The position numbers and the translations under genes are program-made. A DNA stretch of 64,000 bases from positions 26,463,462-26,527,461 of the forward strand of contig CM055113.1 in assembly GCA_029204225.1 (NCBI GenBank). Direction: 5' to 3'. The stretch is from Diphasiastrum complanatum. Lineage: Eukaryota > Streptophyta > Lycopodiopsida > Lycopodiales > Lycopodiaceae. Below, piece after piece: positions 31,717 to 42,500 of the stretch. The notes below the pieces were generated by a model. The model did not search any database. It saw nothing but the letters and a program-made list of their open reading frames with translations, and was not told where the DNA came from. The first letter of the stretch is position 1. Every line of letters begins with the position of its first letter.

Positions 31717-34700
31717 ATGGCTTCCAATGGTGGGATCATGCTAGAGTCTAGTGAAAGGTTGAGTTCATCAAACTACTCTACTTGGAAAGTGAGGATGGAG
31801 TCCTTACTTGAGTTGAATGAACTCATGGACATAGTTGCAGAAATTGAAGAGAGACCTCTCACACTTCAAGAGCAACAAAGGTTTGATAAGAAGGCCAAAA
31901 GGGCTCTTCATATCATTAAAATGAATGTTACAAATGAACTTCTCAAGGAAGTTGGAAAGTGTCAAAGTGCAAGTGAGGCATGGAATGCCTTAAAGAAGCT
32001 CTTTGAATCAAAGTCCACATCTAGGGTATTGACCCTAAGGAGACAAATATTTTCTAGTAGGCAAAGAGAGGGTGAAAGTGCTCATGCATTTATCTTGAGA
32101 GTTAAGTCCCTAAGTGATGATTTAGCATGCATTGATGAGAACATAAAAGATGGTGAAATAGTCCAAGTTATGTTGAATGGTTTGCTAAATGAACATGCTA
32201 ACCTTGTGCAAAGTGTTGCCGTTCAAAGAGTCTTGCCAAGTGTGGTTGACTTGCAAGAAATCTTATTGGCTGAAGAACATAGGTTGCAATCAAAGCTTGA
32301 TGGTGCATCCTTGCAAGGTGGAGGTGAAGAGGCTTTCTTCACAAAAGGCAAATTCAAGGGCAAAGGTAAAGGCAAAGGGAAATGGTCCAAAGGTGGTAAC
32401 TTTGATCATGATGATCACTCTTCCTCTTCCTCTTCTACTAAGAACAATAAGTCAAAGTTCAAGTGCTTTTATTGTGGGATAAAAGGTCATTTTGCAAATG
32501 AATGTTATAAGAAGAAAAGAGAGCAAGGAGAGAGGCAAGGAAATCTTACAATAGATGAGGAAGAACATAACACATGTGAATCACTTGTTATGACTTCAAG
32601 TTTGTTAGCCAACATAGATGATAATGATCCTTGGTGGATTGATAGTGGAGCCTCATCTCACATGACAAGACATAAGGAATACTTTACATCCTTATTGACT
32701 TATGAGGGAGAAGGTAACATCATCTACACTGCAAATGATGGTCAATGTGACATCAAAGGCATAGGCACTATTCCTATTTCCCTTTCAACAAATAGGAAAG
32801 CAAATCTTGAAAATGTTTTGTACATTCCTTCAATCACTAAGAATTTGCTTAGTGTAAGTCAAATGATTGACAAAGGACTTGATGTGGAGTTCATTGGAGA
32901 TGCATGTTTGATAAGTAAATGTGGATCCTTGATTGCTCAAGGTAGGAGGCATGGTAAACTTTTCAAGCTTGATGCATGTGTGATCTCTAATCATGAAGGA
33001 TGTATGGCTAGGGAGCAATTGACAAACCAAGAAGTTTGGCACAAGAGGTTGGGCCATCCCAACTTCAAATCTTTGGAGGTAATGGCAAAGAAAGAGCTTG
33101 TTCTTGGTCTCCCTAAAAGTCTTTTTGCAAACAATAGTGTTTGTGAACATTGTGCCTTGTCCAAATCTCATAGACTTGCTTATTCTAGATCTACTTCTAG
33201 ATCTAAAGAAGCTTTTCAACTTGTGCATTCTGATATTCATTCTTCTAGTACAACTAGCAATGCTGGGGCAAAGATGTATGCAACTTTCATTGATGACTTT
33301 AGTAGGTATACTTGGATCTATCTTCTTAAAAGTAAGGATGAAGTGTTTGCTGCATTTGTCAAGTTCAAGAATGAAATGGAAAACCAATTCAATACAAAGA
33401 TCAAATGCTTAAGATCTGATAATGGAGGGGAATACACCTCAAATAGGTTCAAAGACTTTTGTATAGCACATGGGATTAAGAGGGAGATGTCTAGTCCTAG
33501 GACTCCACAACAGAATGGAGTGGCCGAGAGGAAGAATAGAACCCTTTGTGAATGTGCCAAGGCAATGAGACTACATGCTAATCTTGCTAAGTCTTTTTGG
33601 GGGGAAGCTTTAGCATGTGCTAACTATCTATGTAATAGATGGACAAGTGCTTCCTTGGATGGTAAAACTCCTCATGAGGTTCTTTATGGTAGAAGGCCGA
33701 GTGTCAAGCATTGTAGGATCTTTGGATGTACATGTTTTGTCAATATCACACTTGATGATAGAACTAAAGAAGATCCTTCATCAAAGAAGGGTGTGTTTGT
33801 TGGCTATAGTGAAGTAAGCAAGGCTTACAAAGTGTACATTCCTTCTACAAAGAAAGTTGTCATAAGTAGGGATGTCATCTTTCATGAAGAGAATGTTTCC
33901 AATGTTGTTGATGTTGATGTTGATGTGCCTACTAATCATCATGATGTGCAAGATGTCTTGGATGAAGATGGAGATGCCACTCCAAAGCAAACTTCAAGGA
34001 AGACTCAAAGGCAAAGGGCTAAGCCATCAAGGCTAACCTATGATGAAAAAGGAAAGCAAGTGGTGGACAACTCTAACTTTGCTTTTCTTACCTCTTTTGA
34101 TGAACCAACTTGTGTAGGTGAAGCAATTCAAAAGAAGGAATGGATCCAAGCCATGGATCATGAGCATCAAGCACTCATCAAAAGCAACACATGGAGGTTG
34201 GTAAAGCTTCCAAAGGACAAGAAGGCAATTGGTTGTAAGTGGATCTTCAAGATCAAGACAAATCAAGATGGATCAATCAACAAGTACAAGGCAAGGTTGG
34301 TGGCAAAGGGGTATGCTCAAGAATATGGTATTGACTATGATGAGACCTTTGCACCCGTGGCAAAGATGGTAACTATTCGAATCCTAATCTCTCTTGCAAC
34401 TCTTTATGATTGGGATATGTGGCAAATGGATGTTACTAATGCCTTCTTGAATGGTGATCTTGAAGAAGATATTTACATGGAGCAACTCAAGTGGCAATTT
34501 CTTCAAGGCAAGGAAGATCTTGTTGAGGTTTGGTTTGAGCTCAAATGGGCTGGTTTTATTAGGTTTGATACTCAACTTCATCTACTCTACTTCATGTTGG
34601 ATAGAAGTGTAGAAATCTATCTTTTGGTTTATGATGGTGACATTGTTTTCACTAACTATAGTGAAAGGTTGAAATCAAGCAATGATGAGATCTTGTGGGA

Positions 34701-35745
34701 TGTTAATCATGTGTTTGAGAGGGAGTATCTTCAGAGGTTCAGATCTGAAGATGTTTATAAATGCAAAGTCCTTGATGTTTTATTGGAAGATCAAGATGTT
34801 GATCTTGAATTGCTTCATCAACACCAAGAGGCAAGTAGCAATTGGAAGCTAGTCAAAAGCATGAAAGGGGAGCCACATGGGCAAAGCATCTTGGATCTGT
34901 TTTTACAGGTCCTTGAAGGTTCAAGTAAGGTTCTTGGAGCAGCAAGGAAGTGTCCTTTTACTCTACCTTACTTGTTTAATCTCATGTATGAACATTGTCA
35001 TGTCAATGTGTTGGAATTGTCAAAATTCAATGAAACTAGTTCCACAGTTTTGCATCTTTTGGATCTTGGAGATGGAATAGTTATCATTGCTGGTTTTTAT
35101 GATCAAGTACATGAATTCATTCAAATCTCAAAAGATATGGAAGTGGTCAATATGTTTACTTTTGAGCAAAGTTCAAGATCTAGCATCCTAGTGTTGGCAA
35201 ATTGGCAAATTGTTGACAATGTAGGATCAAGCGTTATATGCAAATCTTGTGGAGATACTTCAAGTATTTCAAGTTCAGGTTTTGCTCATTCAAATGGAAC
35301 AGAGAACACATCATTTTGGCATTCATTCACTCAAGGGCTTTCGTGGATTGGAGATCTACAAAGGCAAGGTGGTGATGGAGGTTCATTCATGGAGATACAT
35401 GGTGCATTCACTATGGGCATAGTGGAATGTGGACGAGGCATGCAAACACCTGTTGGTTACTTTCACTTACAACTTGTTTGCTGCTGTTTTACAGAGAACT
35501 CAAAGGTGGATACATGGAGGAATCCTTTCATTGTTATTCTATGTTCTTTTACATGTATCTTGTTCACCATTCTATGTAAAATTGATGTAAGAAATAGTGA
35601 AGCATCCTATATGGGCACTATTATCTATATCAATTATGTTGTACTTCATATTGTACATATTAGAACACTTGAAAAGAGATCTATCATCATGATGGAGATC
35701 ATTCTTAGGTTGGAGCAAAGTAGTGTTGTAAAACTAGCAAGTTAA
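31717..35745 (+). CDS. E2 gag-PR-INT-partial RT fused to a novel C-terminal region
   Basis: A 1,342-residue uninterrupted frame. Residues 1-923 follow E1: gag, zinc knuckle C250-C263, protease D309-S-G, integrase HHCC and D506/D568/E604, and RT up to EDIYMEQ. After residue 923 the protein is unlike E1. RT would continue with PEGY and reach YVDD at 990-993; here about 420 other residues follow, with no recognisable RNase H. One stretch at about 939-985 keeps spacing reminiscent of RT (W-F, G-F, L-Y-F, then L-L-V-Y-D-G-D-I), with YDGD where YVDD is expected. Residues 1270-1289 (PFIVILCSFTCILFTILCKI) are strongly hydrophobic, with a second hydrophobic stretch at 1300-1315. The frame rejoins E1-like sequence at KLAS just before the PPT. 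An open frame of this length in AT-rich DNA is unlikely unless the segment was coding in its source. Function of the new region: unknown. Confidence 0.88.
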   Translation: MASNGGIMLESSERLSSSNYSTWKVRMESLLELNELMDIVAEIEERPLTLQEQQRFDKKAKRALHIIKMNVTNELLKEVGKCQSASEAWNALKKLFESKSTSRVLTLRRQIFSSRQREGESAHAFILRVKSLSDDLACIDENIKDGEIVQVMLNGLLNEHANLVQSVAVQRVLPSVVDLQEILLAEEHRLQSKLDGASLQGGGEEAFFTKGKFKGKGKGKGKWSKGGNFDHDDHSSSSSSTKNNKSKFKCFYCGIKGHFANECYKKKREQGERQGNLTIDEEEHNTCESLVMTSSLLANIDDNDPWWIDSGASSHMTRHKEYFTSLLTYEGEGNIIYTANDGQCDIKGIGTIPISLSTNRKANLENVLYIPSITKNLLSVSQMIDKGLDVEFIGDACLISKCGSLIAQGRRHGKLFKLDACVISNHEGCMAREQLTNQEVWHKRLGHPNFKSLEVMAKKELVLGLPKSLFANNSVCEHCALSKSHRLAYSRSTSRSKEAFQLVHSDIHSSSTTSNAGAKMYATFIDDFSRYTWIYLLKSKDEVFAAFVKFKNEMENQFNTKIKCLRSDNGGEYTSNRFKDFCIAHGIKREMSSPRTPQQNGVAERKNRTLCECAKAMRLHANLAKSFWGEALACANYLCNRWTSASLDGKTPHEVLYGRRPSVKHCRIFGCTCFVNITLDDRTKEDPSSKKGVFVGYSEVSKAYKVYIPSTKKVVISRDVIFHEENVSNVVDVDVDVPTNHHDVQDVLDEDGDATPKQTSRKTQRQRAKPSRLTYDEKGKQVVDNSNFAFLTSFDEPTCVGEAIQKKEWIQAMDHEHQALIKSNTWRLVKLPKDKKAIGCKWIFKIKTNQDGSINKYKARLVAKGYAQEYGIDYDETFAPVAKMVTIRILISLATLYDWDMWQMDVTNAFLNGDLEEDIYMEQLKWQFLQGKEDLVEVWFELKWAGFIRFDTQLHLLYFMLDRSVEIYLLVYDGDIVFTNYSERLKSSNDEILWDVNHVFEREYLQRFRSEDVYKCKVLDVLLEDQDVDLELLHQHQEASSNWKLVKSMKGEPHGQSILDLFLQVLEGSSKVLGAARKCPFTLPYLFNLMYEHCHVNVLELSKFNETSSTVLHLLDLGDGIVIIAGFYDQVHEFIQISKDMEVVNMFTFEQSSRSSILVLANWQIVDNVGSSVICKSCGDTSSISSSGFAHSNGTENTSFWHSFTQGLSWIGDLQRQGGDGGSFMEIHGAFTMGIVECGRGMQTPVGYFHLQLVCCCFTENSKVDTWRNPFIVILCSFTCILFTILCKIDVRNSEASYMGTIIYINYVVLHIVHIRTLEKRSIIMMEIILRLEQSSVVKLAS

Positions 35746-35758
35746 GTTGAAGAGGGAG
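35746..35758 (+). other. E2 polypurine tract
   Basis: GTTGAAGAGGGAG directly before the 3' LTR, identical to the E1 tract. It primes plus-strand synthesis in LTR elements. Confidence 0.85.
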
Positions 35759-36412
35759 TGTGAAAATTGTCAACATTTCCTAGCTAGTTTGAGGCCTAAA
35801 TTGGCAATTTTTGTACATAGTTTTGGATCTAACCTTTCACACGTGTGAAAGAGACCTAGATACTTTTATTCTAGTATATATTTCATGTTGAAGAAGTCTC
35901 AAACTTCGGGACCTTCTAAATGACACTAAAATCATGTTATTTGGACATATAGGCCAAAATTGGCTATTTTAGGTTACTGGTGTCCTAAAATTGGGTCCTA
36001 AGTTCTAGAGAGAGGAGAGAGAGTCATCTCTCTCACCTATACTAGGCTGAAATTCGTGGAGAACAGGTTGGAGAAACCTTTTGTATGCTTCATTGAGATC
36101 AATAGATCATTGTCATTGTTTCTTCCTCCATTGAGAGCATTGTTGTGTGTATTGTCTTCAAGCTATTGTGTATGATCTTAGGTGCTTTCCAAAAGTGATA
36201 GGCTGATGTATTATGGACTGTATAATGCTATTTTGGGCCGCACTTGATGTTTATGGAAGTTTCCATTTGTGATAAATGCTTTTTGATCAAGTTCTTTGCA
36301 TTCTAGGTAGCATAGAATGTGTTGCCAATTCCTAGCTTATGTAGTTTGGAGTGCAAGCATTCAAGCCAATGATCTTGGAGTTTAGATCCACTTAGGATCT
36401 GTATTTTTCACA
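35759..36412 (+). repeat. E2 3' LTR
   Basis: 654 bp. It differs from the 5' LTR at three positions I could see (in GAGAGGAGAGRGAG, CCTATAYTAGG and GTGRTAGGC). Confidence 0.92.
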
Positions 36413-36417
36413 ATAGA
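36413..36417 (+). repeat. E2 target-site duplication, right copy (ATAGA)
   Basis: Matches 29886-29890 exactly and directly follows the 3' LTR. Confidence 0.92.
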
Positions 36418-36477
36418 CTCAAAAGAAAACACATCTTACCTGATCTCTTACATGAGACACCATTATGATCGTCTACT

Positions 36478-36599
<122 letters not shown>

Positions 36600-37000
36600 A
36601 AAAGAGGGCAACGACATAGAGGGGTGCGTGCACCTACTGTCTGTGACAGCCTTGCCTGCAATGGATCACAGCAGAGCATGTAACTCCAGCATACTTTGGT
36701 TGAAAGGGCAGAGATTGATACAAATGGGGGCCAGCGGGGTCTGGAAAGCGAAATACTATGAAAATTGCATATTGATAGCAGCAAGCTCGATGCCTGGGGA
36801 CTATTGCAACCCAACAGCTCTTCCGTAGCCCTGTCATTGAGCAGAGCACATCATAGATCCATGGAAACATGCGCCTCACTGTGCTCTGCCAATATACCTG
36901 CTTCACTAAAACCCCTTAGTGCAAACTGCTGTGATTGACACTTTAGGTCCCAATCAACTTCCTGATTAGAAGAATTCATCATAAACATGGTGTCTAGTAA
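36600..37000 (-). other. Possible exon or pseudo-exon of a low-copy gene
   Basis: On the minus strand, from an ATG at about 36987 (MFMMNSSNQEVDWDL), the frame stays open to a stop at about 36851 and continues after it with a coding look. Base composition is more balanced than in the flanks. I recognise no domain. It could be a decayed exon of a host gene, a UTR, or chance. Confidence 0.25.
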
Positions 37001-38206
37001 AAACTAGAATTCAACATGCAAGGAAAATATAATATGATAGGTGCTCCTCTCTGATGTTCACTTTTGGTTGAAAATTCACTGATAACTTGTAATCAAATTT
37101 TAGAACAGTTTGTAATTTCGTGTGCAACAATCCAGAATGGAGGAAATACGATTTTGCATTCTGGCCTTCAACATCGATCTATCTTGTGGTGCAGTCAGAG
37201 CATAGAAAAGTAAAATACAGTGATTTTGATGGAAGTATGATTTGACCAATGAACTACTTGGTATTTTTTCTGTCTTGCTCAAGCGGAGTATGTAAATCGC
37301 TTATACACTACTATCTTGTAAGTTCTCATACCATGTATATGATGTCGCACATAATACAATTTGAAATGAGAATTCATACAAATTTATGGAGCACGATTAG
37401 AATGGATGAGATAGAATAGCTTACTTAAAAAGACAATATTACAAGCAAGAAATGCTCTTTAAGTATTCTTTGGAACATTGTTCGACGAGAAGAGACATGA
37501 CGTTTCAAGAAATCTCATCCAAAGTTTCCCTGTTTCTAGCACTGTTCAGCCACCATAAACTGCCTCTTTCTAGGAATATCTTTTACTGTGGCCTCATTGC
37601 TACCCTTACTTGCTATTGCAAGAATGTTATTCATGCAATATATTGTTTACAGAATCAAGTTGAAAAAATGATGCTCCCATCCTGAATACTTGTTGTAAAC
37701 GATCACAATGTCAGATGTTATACGTAAATTATACCATACAACCTAGATAATGGTGGCACAAGTCGTGCACTATACAACTACAAAAGAAGCAAAGTGTGGA
37801 TGGAAATCAATTGGCCAGGCAAAATATTGGCATTCACATTGTCTTGTCTGATGTCTTGAATCTTGTGCAAGGACTACGTTTATAATGCAAATCACAAAAA
37901 ACTAGAACGATAAATAACTAGTACATTATTGAATGCTTAAGTTGCATTAAAATTGGCTGGGAAACGCTAACCCTTGCTAAATCGCTTCCTACTGGCATAC
38001 ATGAGCACATGTCACGTTATACAAAATTTAGATTATAGAATGGTCTCTCATTGCCAATTCACGCAAAGAATTTGAAACTCTCTATTCGTGCTGCGCAAAG
38101 GGTGATGATCGAGCAAAGCTATTGCAGAACTTTCACTTCTCACTCGAATTTGACTATGATTTTCCTCATCATGTGCATACATTTCAACATTGCATGTAAG
38201 CACATG
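37001..38206. other. Low-copy intergenic sequence
   Basis: No supported gene. It contains the source or a sister copy (37566-37727) of a segment also found at 52692-52851. A 77-codon plus-strand frame (37452-37685) spans this segment; no domain recognised. Confidence 0.4.
37566..37727 (+). repeat. Dispersed low-copy duplicate, copy 1
   Basis: About 162 bp starting TTTCTAGGAATATCTTTTA that recurs at 52692-52851 in the same orientation with only a handful of substitutions. Here it is embedded in continuous low-copy sequence; at 52.7 kb it is wedged between two retroelement fragments, so this copy is probably closer to the source. Confidence 0.75.
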
Positions 38207-38211
38207 TGTAT
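38207..38211 (+). repeat. Target-site duplication TGTAT of the composite LARD, left copy
   Basis: TGTAT immediately left of the first LTR; the second copy is at 47408-47412, immediately right of the last LTR, 9.2 kb away. Confidence 0.85.
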
Positions 38212-39524
38212 TGTAGCGCAGGCATCCCAAAGGGAGCCGGGAACCACGACTTAGCTTCCCAGCCTTCAACTCTTGCCATCCAAACCCACTTGACATATAA
38301 GCAGCCAACTCGCCAACAACGATCAGACTTAACCAACTTGAAGTTCCGAAAACCAACATTGAGATCCAACCTGGCGCCATGCCAGATCGGGGGTCCCGAT
38401 GTGGGTGACTTCCCTCCAAGCAATCCGCCCGACATACATCAAACTTAACCGACTCGAAACTTTGTTACCAACGAGTAACATCCATTCCAAGCAAGCGGTC
38501 TGACTTACATCAGACTTAACCAACTGAAAGCTTCGTCACGAGTGCTGGAAGCCAACCTGGCGCCACACCAGATTGGACAGCCATAAACAGGTAACATCCA
38601 CTCAAGCAAGCCATCCAACTTAGCCGATAGGTTAGAGCCCGTTCCCCAAGAGCCTAACCCATTCACGTTCATGCAAGGAACACTCAGAACCACAAGCCGC
38701 GACAGATATGAAAACAACCAGTTCCTGGACCAAATGGTCCCGACAGCATACCGCTAGCGCCACGGACTGAATGGTCCCGACGGCATACCGCTGGCGTCCC
38801 GGGATATGACCCTCAACTATGTGCCAAGTTAAAAATTTTGAAAGCGGCCTTACAACTGGCACTTTTATCGAACACTGAAACCCAGAAGGTAATCAGAGTC
38901 AGTTTGAGGAAAATTCCACTTTATTGATAAATCTGAGAAGGTTACATTTCAAGTGTGTGACCGACCCTAGTCTCCGGGGCGCTAGCATGCCAAGGCGAGA
39001 GCCATGACAACATTCCAGCAATGGACGCTGAGACTTGGTTGGAGCTCGCCCTGAGTCGCAACCCGCACTCCCCTATAGTATTGGTGTGATTCGGCACCCC
39101 CCCCTCATACCAAGCACTCTACCCAAGCTGGTAAAGCACGTTTTTCTCTCTCTAGGATTTTCTCTTTCTAGAAAGTCATTTTCTCTCTCTAGATTTTATT
39201 GATCCCTAGGTATCCTTTAATCATGCCTAGATCGTGTGAGGTGATTGCACATCGATCTGAGCTCTCTGGACTCCGCTAGAACCGATCAAAGATTTTCTGC
39301 CATAGGAACTTGGCGTCGGCTGGATTCTGGTCACAGTGGCACCGGGAGCGGCGTCGGCGCAGTTGGCGCTGGGAGCAGCAGGAGCGCTGCTAGCGCCGGG
39401 GACTTGGCGCCGGCTGGATTCTAGTCATAGTTGCACCGAGAGCAGCAGGGGCGCTGCTGGCGCCGGGGACAATGCTGGCGCCAGTGGCACCGGAAATAAA
39501 GCTTGTAAAGGTAGCTTTACAACA
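38212..39524 (-). repeat. Composite LARD, left (3') LTR
   Basis: 1,313 bp with TG...CA ends. The GGCGCC-rich end contains a duplicated block of about 110 bp (a second CTTGGCGCCGGCTGGATTCT at about 39403), which explains its length. Its end next to the internal region (GCGCTGCTGGCGCC...ACAACA) resembles the remnant at 43807-43879. Confidence 0.85.
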
Positions 39525-42500
39525 TCCACCCCACCTTTATAAAATTTGATGTCCTCATCAGATGTCAGATTAAAGTAAAGGTGTCTCCCAATTAAAATAA
39601 CTATACATTTAAGCTACTTGGCGCAGTACTCAATTTACTGGCCACTTTTTATTAACATTTGAAGCTGGCACACCACAAGTCGGAGGCTCAGCTCTTTGTA
39701 CTGAAAAATTACATAACTTGAAAATATATCTTTGTCTGGGAAAAGCGTAGATTTGATATCACTTTCGTAAAACCCGAGAACCTTATTAACTGGTGACAGA
39801 GGCCTTTCTTTGAAATGTTCGCCCCTGTCGCTTCTGACTTTCGACTTTGGAACTCCTTTGAGCTCCTGATTTGTCCTTGATGCACTTTGTGTTGAGCTCC
39901 CTGAGCTCCAGATTTGTTCAGTTCCGCACAGATATCAAGGCTCCCTGAGCCGAAGGATTTATTGTTTGATTGTCCACTTTATGGTCCACTTCGTGCCTTG
40001 TTGCTTCTGCACCTTGATTTCTCTCCTTGTCCCGGCCTAATCTTGATACTTTTCCATCTTGGCTTTTTAAGGTAGGCAAAGATTGAGTACTCCGCAATGC
40101 ACCTCTAACTTAGCTTGAAGTAGCTCTTTGAATCAGCCCAAATGTAATCATTGACCTCGTGGAAAGCCAAAGGGTCACACCAGTTTGATCTGCATCCGAA
40201 CTATCTCTTCGCGTTTGTTTGAAGCACCATGTCCGTCGCGCAAAACTTGACTTTCACAATTCCATCACTGGTCAGTTGCCTCACAGTCAAAACAAGAAGT
40301 GTACATCGAGCTTGGCTTCAAGTAGCTCTCTTTGAATCAGACACATGCACCCAGAGTTTGCACTAGTCCGATCTCAACGCGAACTGTCCCTTAGCGTCCG
40401 TTTGAAATACCAAGTCTCTAATGCAAGACTCAACTTTCACAGTTCCTCCATTGATCAGCTGTCTTACACGTAACACAAGCCAGGTACTCATGTGTTTTCT
40501 CATCATTGTTGGTCCAGAGACAGCCTATAACAAACTTTCCATTCTGCAATGCACCTCTCACTTAGCTTGAAGTAGCTGTCTTTGAATCAATCCAAATGTA
40601 ACCATTGACCTCGTGGAGAGCCAAAGGGTCGCACCAGTTTGATCCGCATACGAACTATCTCTTCAAGTTTGTTTGAAGCACCATGTCCGTCGCGCAACAC
40701 AAGACTTTCACAATTCCATCACTGGTCAGTTGCCTCACAGTCAAAACAAGAAGTGTACATCGAGCTTGGCTTCAAGTAGGTCTCTTTGAATCAAACACAT
40801 GCACCCAAACTTTGCACTAGTCCGATCTCAACACGAACTGTCCCTTAGCGTCCGTTCGAAGTACCAAGTCTCTCATGCAAGACTCAACTTTCACAGTTCC
40901 TTAATTGATCAGCTGCCTTACACGTAACACAAGCCAGTGTACTCATATGTTTCCTCATCATTGCTGGTCCAGAGAAAGCCTATAACAAACTTTCCTTTCC
41001 ACAACAAAAACTTGTCAACTTATTAGGTCCAAAGTTCGCCAGTCTCCTCGTGTGAGTATGGCTAGGTCACCTTGAATTTGCCCCCATTTTGATCAACTTT
41101 CATTTAAAATTTGCCCCAAGAGAGAGGGGTGTGTGATAGTTCCCCTCCACTTATAAAATCAGCTGATCGGACTTAGAGTAGAGTTCTTCGGACAAAAAGC
41201 CTTTCCAACACTTTGCTTCCCATCTGCTAGGATTATGGCTCCATCCAACTTGTTGCCAATCTCTGAAGAGGATCCTAGTCTTTTTCCCCTTTGAGGAAAA
41301 ACCCAACTGATACTGGATATCACCCATGCTCAGTGAGTTTCAGTTCCGAAGGTGGCCGTCCCAAAATGAAGACCAACTGCTATAGAAGATCTCCCCTGAA
41401 ATTGCCCTTTCCAACTTTTGACTTCCTGCTTGCGTCTGGTGGGCGTTGTCGCAAATGAAACTAACCCAAGAAACAGGCTAACCATCCATCCTTTGCAAAC
41501 ATTGAGTCATTTCGTTGTCGTTCACGTGCGAGTACTTGAACTGCAAATCCGCCGCACAGATTCTGGATATCGCCCATGCTCAGTGAGTTTCAGTTCCGAA
41601 GGTGGCCGTCCCAAAATGAAGACCAACTACTCCATAGAACATCTCCCCTGAAATGGCCCTTTCCAACTTTTGACTTCTTGCTTGCGTCTGGTGGGCGTTG
41701 TCGCAAATGAAACTAACTCAAGAAACAGGCTAGCCATCCATCCTTTGCAAGCATTGAGTCGTTTCGTTGTCATTCACGTGTGAGTACTTGAACTGCAAAT
41801 CTGCCCCACAGATTCTGTAGTCCTCTTTGTTTGATGGTATCAGCCTTCAAAAGAAAAGGTTCCTTCTTGACCCATCAGCTCCTTGTATCACAAGCAATCA
41901 TGCAAACCAGACAAAGCACGAGTACTAAGACTCACCACAAATACATACAAGTAACACACTCAGACAGGTTTACTAACAAGTAACAAAGACCCTTTGAGAT
42001 GGTCCTGCCAACGGACCTTTTCCTGGCCGCGCCCATACAAATCGATCACGGAATCAGCCCACATAGGACACCCCTCCAACCATCTGTGCTTTCACCATTA
42101 AGCAGCACATTGCCTCAGTCACGCCCCACTACTTTTTGGTCGATAGCCCTTACAGGTAAACGATCGGCAGCTATCCCGCACTGGCAGCTAACCACCCGTG
42201 CTTTACACCCGAATTCGAGCAGTATCTCTGTATCAATGGTTAACCCGTATAGTTTGAATATGTCGCCCCGCACCCCCCAAGATACAGACCGTGCTTTCAC
42301 CTCCCTAGGCAGCACTTTGCCTCATCCGTCCTACGTGCAGACAGCGCCAGGCCCGAACCGCGAGAACTGACCGTGCTTACACCTCAAGGGCAGCACCTTG
42401 ACTCATCAAGTCCCCCGTTCTCCCGACCACCCCGACCGTGGACGCACCCGTGCTTACACTGTGGGCAGCACCTTGCACAACAGTTGTCTTGATGAACCCC

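Larger units (their letters stand above)
29891..36412 (+). mobile_element. Hybrid Copia-type retrotransposon E2 (no recognisable RNase H)
   Basis: A 6.5-kb complete element with 654-bp LTRs, initiator-Met PBS at 30545-30556, PPT at 35746-35758 and a perfect ATAGA duplication. I counted three differences between its LTRs, so it is recent. From about 30186 to 34486 (R, U5, leader, gag, protease, integrase, first part of RT) it is colinear and about 99 percent identical to E1. The 3' part of the coding region (34487-35745) and the U3 part of both LTRs are different from E1. This is the pattern left when reverse transcription switches between two co-packaged RNAs. Confidence 0.93.
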
